This document shows, one piece after another, positions 43,715 to 47,012 of a DNA stretch of 47,012 nucleotides. The stretch spans positions 231,238-278,249 of the forward strand of contig MNCI01005296.1 in NCBI GenBank assembly GCA_015680685.1, given 5' to 3'. Positions within the stretch are counted from its first letter, which is position 1. Every line of letters begins with the position of its first letter. Position numbers and translations under genes: made by a program. The stretch comes from Gnetum montanum (taxonomy: Eukaryota; Streptophyta; Gnetopsida; Gnetales; Gnetaceae). The notes beneath the pieces were generated by a model. That model saw only the letters and a program-made list of their open reading frames with translations, made no database searches and had not been told where the DNA came from.

Positions 43715-43790
43715 GGTGTGGTTCTCACGCATAAAAAAACACAAAACAACAAAAAAAAGGAGAAGAAAAGGTGAGAATTCAAAGCACACC
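43715..43790 (+). repeat. Stem-loop in element D noncoding block
   Basis: Outer stem GGTGTG (43715-43720) with CACACC (43785-43790); inner stem TTCTCAC (43722-43728) with GTGAGAA (43771-43777); bulge TTCAAAG; A-rich loop. Same architecture as 22120-22208 and 22249-22304 of element B in the sense direction. Confidence 0.8.
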
Positions 43791-44466
43791 CCTTAGATGA
43801 AATAAACTTGGGCTACAAGCACTGGTTATGGAACCAAAAGTGTTCCCTCTAACTAAGGCCCTCCTTGCTTCCCATTCTCTCCTTTGTTTCATTAGAATGG
43901 TGGTAACTCTTGGGGAAGGCATTCTTGTTACCCAAGTGGATGGTTTAGCTGAATGCATTGATGTGAAGTCACTGGATGTGGTTGGTTTGAGGCTGGAGTT
44001 GGAGTGAGATTTGCCAAGTCACATTAATCATGAAACCCACATGGGGCTGTACACCACCTTGTTCCTAAAATTCCATTCCATTTTCTTTTCTCCATCTTTC
44101 TCTCCATTATTCACCTCATTGCTGATTGTATCATTAGTGTATATTTTGGTAGATGCATTGTTTTTTTTTGGTAAATGCTTGCGGTTAAGACTTTAACTCT
44201 TGTTCCAATCAACATTCCCAAAGCCTACGGACTCTTTGAATGTGGGTTTGTCAGGGCATTAAGGGCATGAGCCTGCTTTGGGGAGGACCCACTGACATTC
44301 CTATTTGGTGCACCAGTTAACTTCTTTTCCCTAACATTTTTGCAATTAACTTTCTTTTGTTCATTACCATCTTGGCATCCATTTCATTGATGTTATAGTT
44401 GTCCCTCTTTATCTATCTTTCTTACTCCTTTCCTTTCTCCATTCTAACGCTACCAGAGGTTCGTGA

Positions 44467-44486
44467 TTAGTCATGGGGGTACGGGG
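44467..44486 (+). promoter_or_regulatory. Second polypurine-like tract (element D)
   Basis: TTAGTCATGGGGGTACGGGG, 222 bases before the ATG at 44689. It repeats the TCATGGGGGTA found at the 3' LTR. Confidence 0.6.
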
Positions 44487-44675
44487 CTTGATTTTTTCGA
44501 TTTTCTCCTAGCCCTGAAATTTTTGATTTTCTTCCTAACCCCTACACCTTCGGTAGTCATCATTAATATATCTCCAGATTCGTATCAGCCATACCACAAC
44601 CTAGCCAATGAACTTACACCAAAGCAAGGTATCAATTACATGATGATTCATTTACCCTTGCTAATATAGGATTGT

Positions 44676-44688
44676 GTTGTGTGTGCAG
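44676..44688 (+). promoter_or_regulatory. Putative splice acceptor (element D)
   Basis: TTGTGTGTGCAG immediately before ATG at 44689, preceded by a T-rich stretch. Same placement as in elements B and C. Confidence 0.5.
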
Positions 44689-44913
44689 ATGGCAATCATA
44701 CAACAACAGAGTTGGATCTGGAAGGAACACTTGGAATGGAGCAACGCTGAAGTAGCTATGCAAGGAGCAAGATCGATGGTGCACTTACGAATGGACAACA
44801 AAGGCGCAATCTTGGTGTTGGCAATAGCAACACTTCTTTCTCTCTATCTCTTTCTCAGCTGCCAACTAAGGCCTAATGTCATTGTAATAAGGTGTTCACC
44901 TTTGTTGTCATGA
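44689..44913 (+). CDS. Small ORF in the aORF position, 74 aa, one predicted membrane segment
   Basis: Starts at the ATG after the acceptor-like CAG. An N-terminal polar part (MAIIQQQSWIWKEHLEWSNA) is followed by a hydrophobic run GAILVLAIATLLSLYLFLSC near residues 38-57, then RPNVIVIRCSPLLS and a stop. No similarity to the aORF of A, B or C was seen, although the flanking acceptor and tail are shared. It may be a remnant after deletion of the aORF, chance, or a different short protein. Not recognised. Confidence 0.35.
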   Translation: MAIIQQQSWIWKEHLEWSNAEVAMQGARSMVHLRMDNKGAILVLAIATLLSLYLFLSCQLRPNVIVIRCSPLLS

Positions 44914-45051
44914 ACACCAGTTTTGTCAAGTCTTGTAATAATGATCCGTTCACATATCATCCCATTAGTTCCATTCCCCTCAATAATTCCATACCTTCTT
45001 GATATTATTCTAAGGAACTCGAGGACGAGTTTTCATTCAGTCATGGGGGTA
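44914..45051 (+). other. Element D 3' tail and polypurine tract
   Basis: AACTCGAGGACGAGTTTTC then TTCAGTCATGGGGGTA (to 45051), directly before the 3' LTR. Nearly the same as before the LTRs of A and C. Confidence 0.75.
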
Positions 45052-45985
45052 TGATGAGATGCGATTTGCGATATCGTGTACGCGATATCGTGGTCCACCG
45101 CCAAATCTATAAATAAGAAGCGGCACTCCCCTTCTTTCCCATCCGGAGTTAGAAGTAGGGAAACTCTAGCAGTTTGATCACTCCAAAGATAGAATATTTT
45201 CCATGTGCCCGCAATAGGAGTCCCCAAGTGAATGGATCTTTATTCAAGCAACATTGTACCTAAACGCAAGTTGTGTATGGCAATAAATACGAACTTTGTG
45301 GATAAACCTTGCAGTGCATGGAATAAGATTTATTACTTGTTATTTATTACCTATTGTTTCTCACCTGTTATTTATTACCCTACATTAGCACGGCATGAGT
45401 ACGACTTGATTACAAGCATTTACGGATGTGTACGGCTAATCAAGGAATCGGCTGCTCATCGCAATTAGATTCTCTCACCCTCAACTCCTAGAATGTGGAA
45501 TGAGTACGACTTGATTACGAGCATCTAAGGATGTGTACGGCTAGTCAAGGAACGGATGCTCGTTATGCTTAAGCTAGTTAAGTGCCTCAGTACAACCACT
45601 TCGAGCACGTGCATTACGCGTGATGATCCCAATAACGATTAGCGTTTGGTAGCTGTGGTTGCATAGTTCAGGGTGTGTACGGTAAGTGGGAACGAATGCT
45701 GATACTAGGTAGTTTAGACTTAGTTCATTAGTTAGAGTTATTTAGTTTCTCAAACCTTTACCTCGATAGCATAGGAGAAAAACATAAAAGACTATAAAAA
45801 TCATATACCTCGAACTTACTTAACCATACACCGTGACAACTACAAGTAAGTCTGGGAAGACAACGAATGATTAACCCTAAGTGTTTCATGGGGCGTGTAG
45901 GCACTTAGTCTACGGAGTTCGACTGGATCGCACGTGCTACGCTCGTTTCATATGGTTGAGTGTAGGGATACCTCACCACTCATCA
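45052..45985 (+). mobile_element. Element D 3' LTR (934 bp)
   Basis: TGATGAGATG to CACTCATCA, followed by the ATTGT target duplicate. TATAAATA at 45108-45115. Palindromes at 45068-45091 have lost two CpG sites to TpG compared with the 5' LTR. Differences between the LTR pair are mostly transitions. Confidence 0.95.
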
Positions 45986-46376
45986 ATTGTTTTCTTAGTT
46001 AATATTTATTTATCGTTATCTATTATTCCTGTTGTTAATGCGAAATGGGTATGTCTTAATTACAAACATTTAAGTGTAACTACTTGGTAACCTAGTAGTG
46101 TATCTAGTAGTGCTTAAGTAATGTGCGCTTGGTAACCCCAGAAGTAGTACACAAAGTCCAAGATGCGTATAGATGATTAAGGACAGATGCTCATCGCACT
46201 TAGGCTAGCTTAGATTTTACTTCATGTTGTTTATTAGCTTAATCAGGCTTATTTTTCATGGTCTCTAGGAGTAGCCTAGTATTAGAAATATCATCATACA
46301 CCTCGCATTGGACTAGACCATACGTGACAAAGCAATTACAAGTCTAGGTGGGAAGACAACGAATGGCGATCAACGT
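45986..46376 (+). mobile_element. Element C 3' LTR, second part
   Basis: Starts with the ATTGT duplicate, then continues the LTR interrupted at 38690: joined, it matches TTATTTATTGCTTTCGTAGT of the LTR at 2253-3058. It stops in GGCGATCAACGT where LTR E begins; about 100 terminal bases lie beyond the window. Confidence 0.88.
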
Positions 46377-46792
46377 TGATGAGACGCGATATTGCATGGG
46401 CCGCGATATCGCATCCCACGCGATATCGCGGTGCACCGCAAATTCTATAAATAAGAGGTGGTTCTCCCTTGTTTTCCATCCTAGGCTTAGACCGTAGTGA
46501 AACTCTGGTAGATTGATCACTCTAGAGATAGAATATTTTCCATGTGCCCGCAGTAGGAGTCCTAAAGTGAACGGATCTTTATTTGAGCAAACATTGTACT
46601 TGAACACAAGTTTGTGTACGGCAATAAAGACGAACTTCTTGGATAAACCTTGTAGTGCATGGAATAGGCTAATTAGGATTTTATTTAATGTTATTTACTG
46701 CTTTCCATTTACATGCTTTATTAGGACTTAAATCTCTCTCTCAACCCTTCTCTCCTAGTTAAGTGCCTCAGTACGACCGCTTTGAGCACGTG
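46377..46792 (+). mobile_element. LTR E, first part, inserted in element C 3' LTR
   Basis: TGATGAGACGCGATATTGC start as in element D. Palindromes GCGATATTGC (46386), GCGATATCGC (46403) and GCGATATCGC (46420) are spaced exactly 17 bases. TATAAATA near 46446, AATAAAG near 46624. Cut at 46792 by LTR F. Left flank AACGT; right flank not visible. Confidence 0.85.
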
Positions 46793-47012
46793 TGATGAGT
46801 GGCGAGGTACCCCTACACTCCACCATACGAATACGAGCGTGCACACGCGATTCGGTCAAACTCCGCAGACTAAATGCCTTAACACCACAAGAAACGCTTG
46901 GGGTTAATCGTTCGTTGTCTTCCCAGGCTTGCTTGTAAGTGTCACGGTGTATGGTTAAGCAAGTTTGAGGTATGTGATTTTTTTGGTGTTTTCAGCTTAT
47001 CTCCTATGCTAT
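46793..47012 (-). mobile_element. LTR F, inverted, inserted in LTR E (cut by window edge)
   Basis: TGATGAGTGGCGAGGTACCC opens it on the plus strand: the reversed 3' end of the family's LTR. It runs off the window through sequence matching the reverse of about 39450-39653. Left flank ACGTG; right flank outside. Confidence 0.85.

Larger units (their letters stand above)
43123..44466 (+). other. Element D noncoding block
   Basis: Contains T-rich repeats (TTTTTGTTTTACAAC several times, 43155-43245), a (TG)16 microsatellite at 43263-43294, a stem-loop at 43715-43790 and CCTGCTTTGGGGAGGACCCA near 44271 shared with element C. No gene seen. Confidence 0.6.
38691..45985 (+). mobile_element. Element D: full-length, non-autonomous Ty3/gypsy retrotransposon
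   Basis: Both LTRs (38691-39653 and 45052-45985), tRNA-Asp primer site, gag plus protease in one frame, noncoding block, short ORF, polypurine tract. Target duplication ATTGT at 38686-38690 and 45986-45990 is perfect. RT, RNase H and integrase are absent, so movement would depend on enzymes from a relative such as element B's family. Confidence 0.95.
30081..46376 (+). mobile_element. Element C: older host retrotransposon, interrupted four times
   Basis: Holds gag (30081-31085), a decayed Pro-rich linker, a noncoding block, an aORF (34406-38131), a polypurine tract and a 3' LTR (38317-38690 plus 45991-46376, the rest beyond the window). No RT, RNase H or integrase is found. Its 5' LTR and gag start are missing on the left of element B. 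Insertions: element B at 30080, a solo LTR at 36205-37131, element D at 38691-45985, LTR E at 46377. Confidence 0.8.

Overview
The window is nuclear DNA of a flowering plant. It holds one intact multi-exon gene of the plant ISWI (CHR11/CHR17-type) chromatin remodeller, set in nested Ty3/gypsy LTR retrotransposons of the Athila/Tat kind (tRNA-Asp primer site, 5-bp target duplications, an extra ORF after pol). Nothing in the sequence fixes the species.

Layout. 1-3058: right end of one LTR, the 3' part of an extra ORF (aORF) and an LTR (element A). 3535-4301: a minus-strand solo LTR. 4302-6118: AT-rich intergenic DNA. 6119-16249: promoter and 25-exon ISWI gene (1,064 aa, all GT-AG introns, no broken codon), with a LINE reverse-transcriptase fragment antisense in intron 13. 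16250-17733: gene 3' flank. 17734-30080: element B, minus strand, with gag, protease, RT, RNase H, integrase, noncoding block and aORF, all decayed. 30081-46376: element C, plus strand, into which B, a solo LTR (36205-37131) and element D (38691-45985) have jumped. At the right edge LTR E (46377) lies inside C's 3' LTR, and LTR F (46793, inverted) lies inside E.

How the parts relate. B, C and D are divergent but share a 3' architecture: a TAGTCATGGGGG-type tract where pol (B) or gag/PR (C, D) ends, a noncoding block, a second such tract, a splice-acceptor-like CAG placed directly on the ATG of the aORF, then the usual polypurine tract at the 3' LTR. B has the RT-RNase H-integrase cassette; C and D lack it and look non-autonomous. 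The noncoding block of B and D carries a hairpin whose stem changes are compensated. The U3 parts of the LTRs carry arrays of short perfect palindromes just upstream of the TATA box. The most unusual content is therefore in the retroelements: a probable spliced downstream protein, a structured RNA or DNA element, and repeated polypurine signals. Exon limits, LTR ends and target duplications were read directly from the sequence; family names come from recognised motifs and were not checked by database search.
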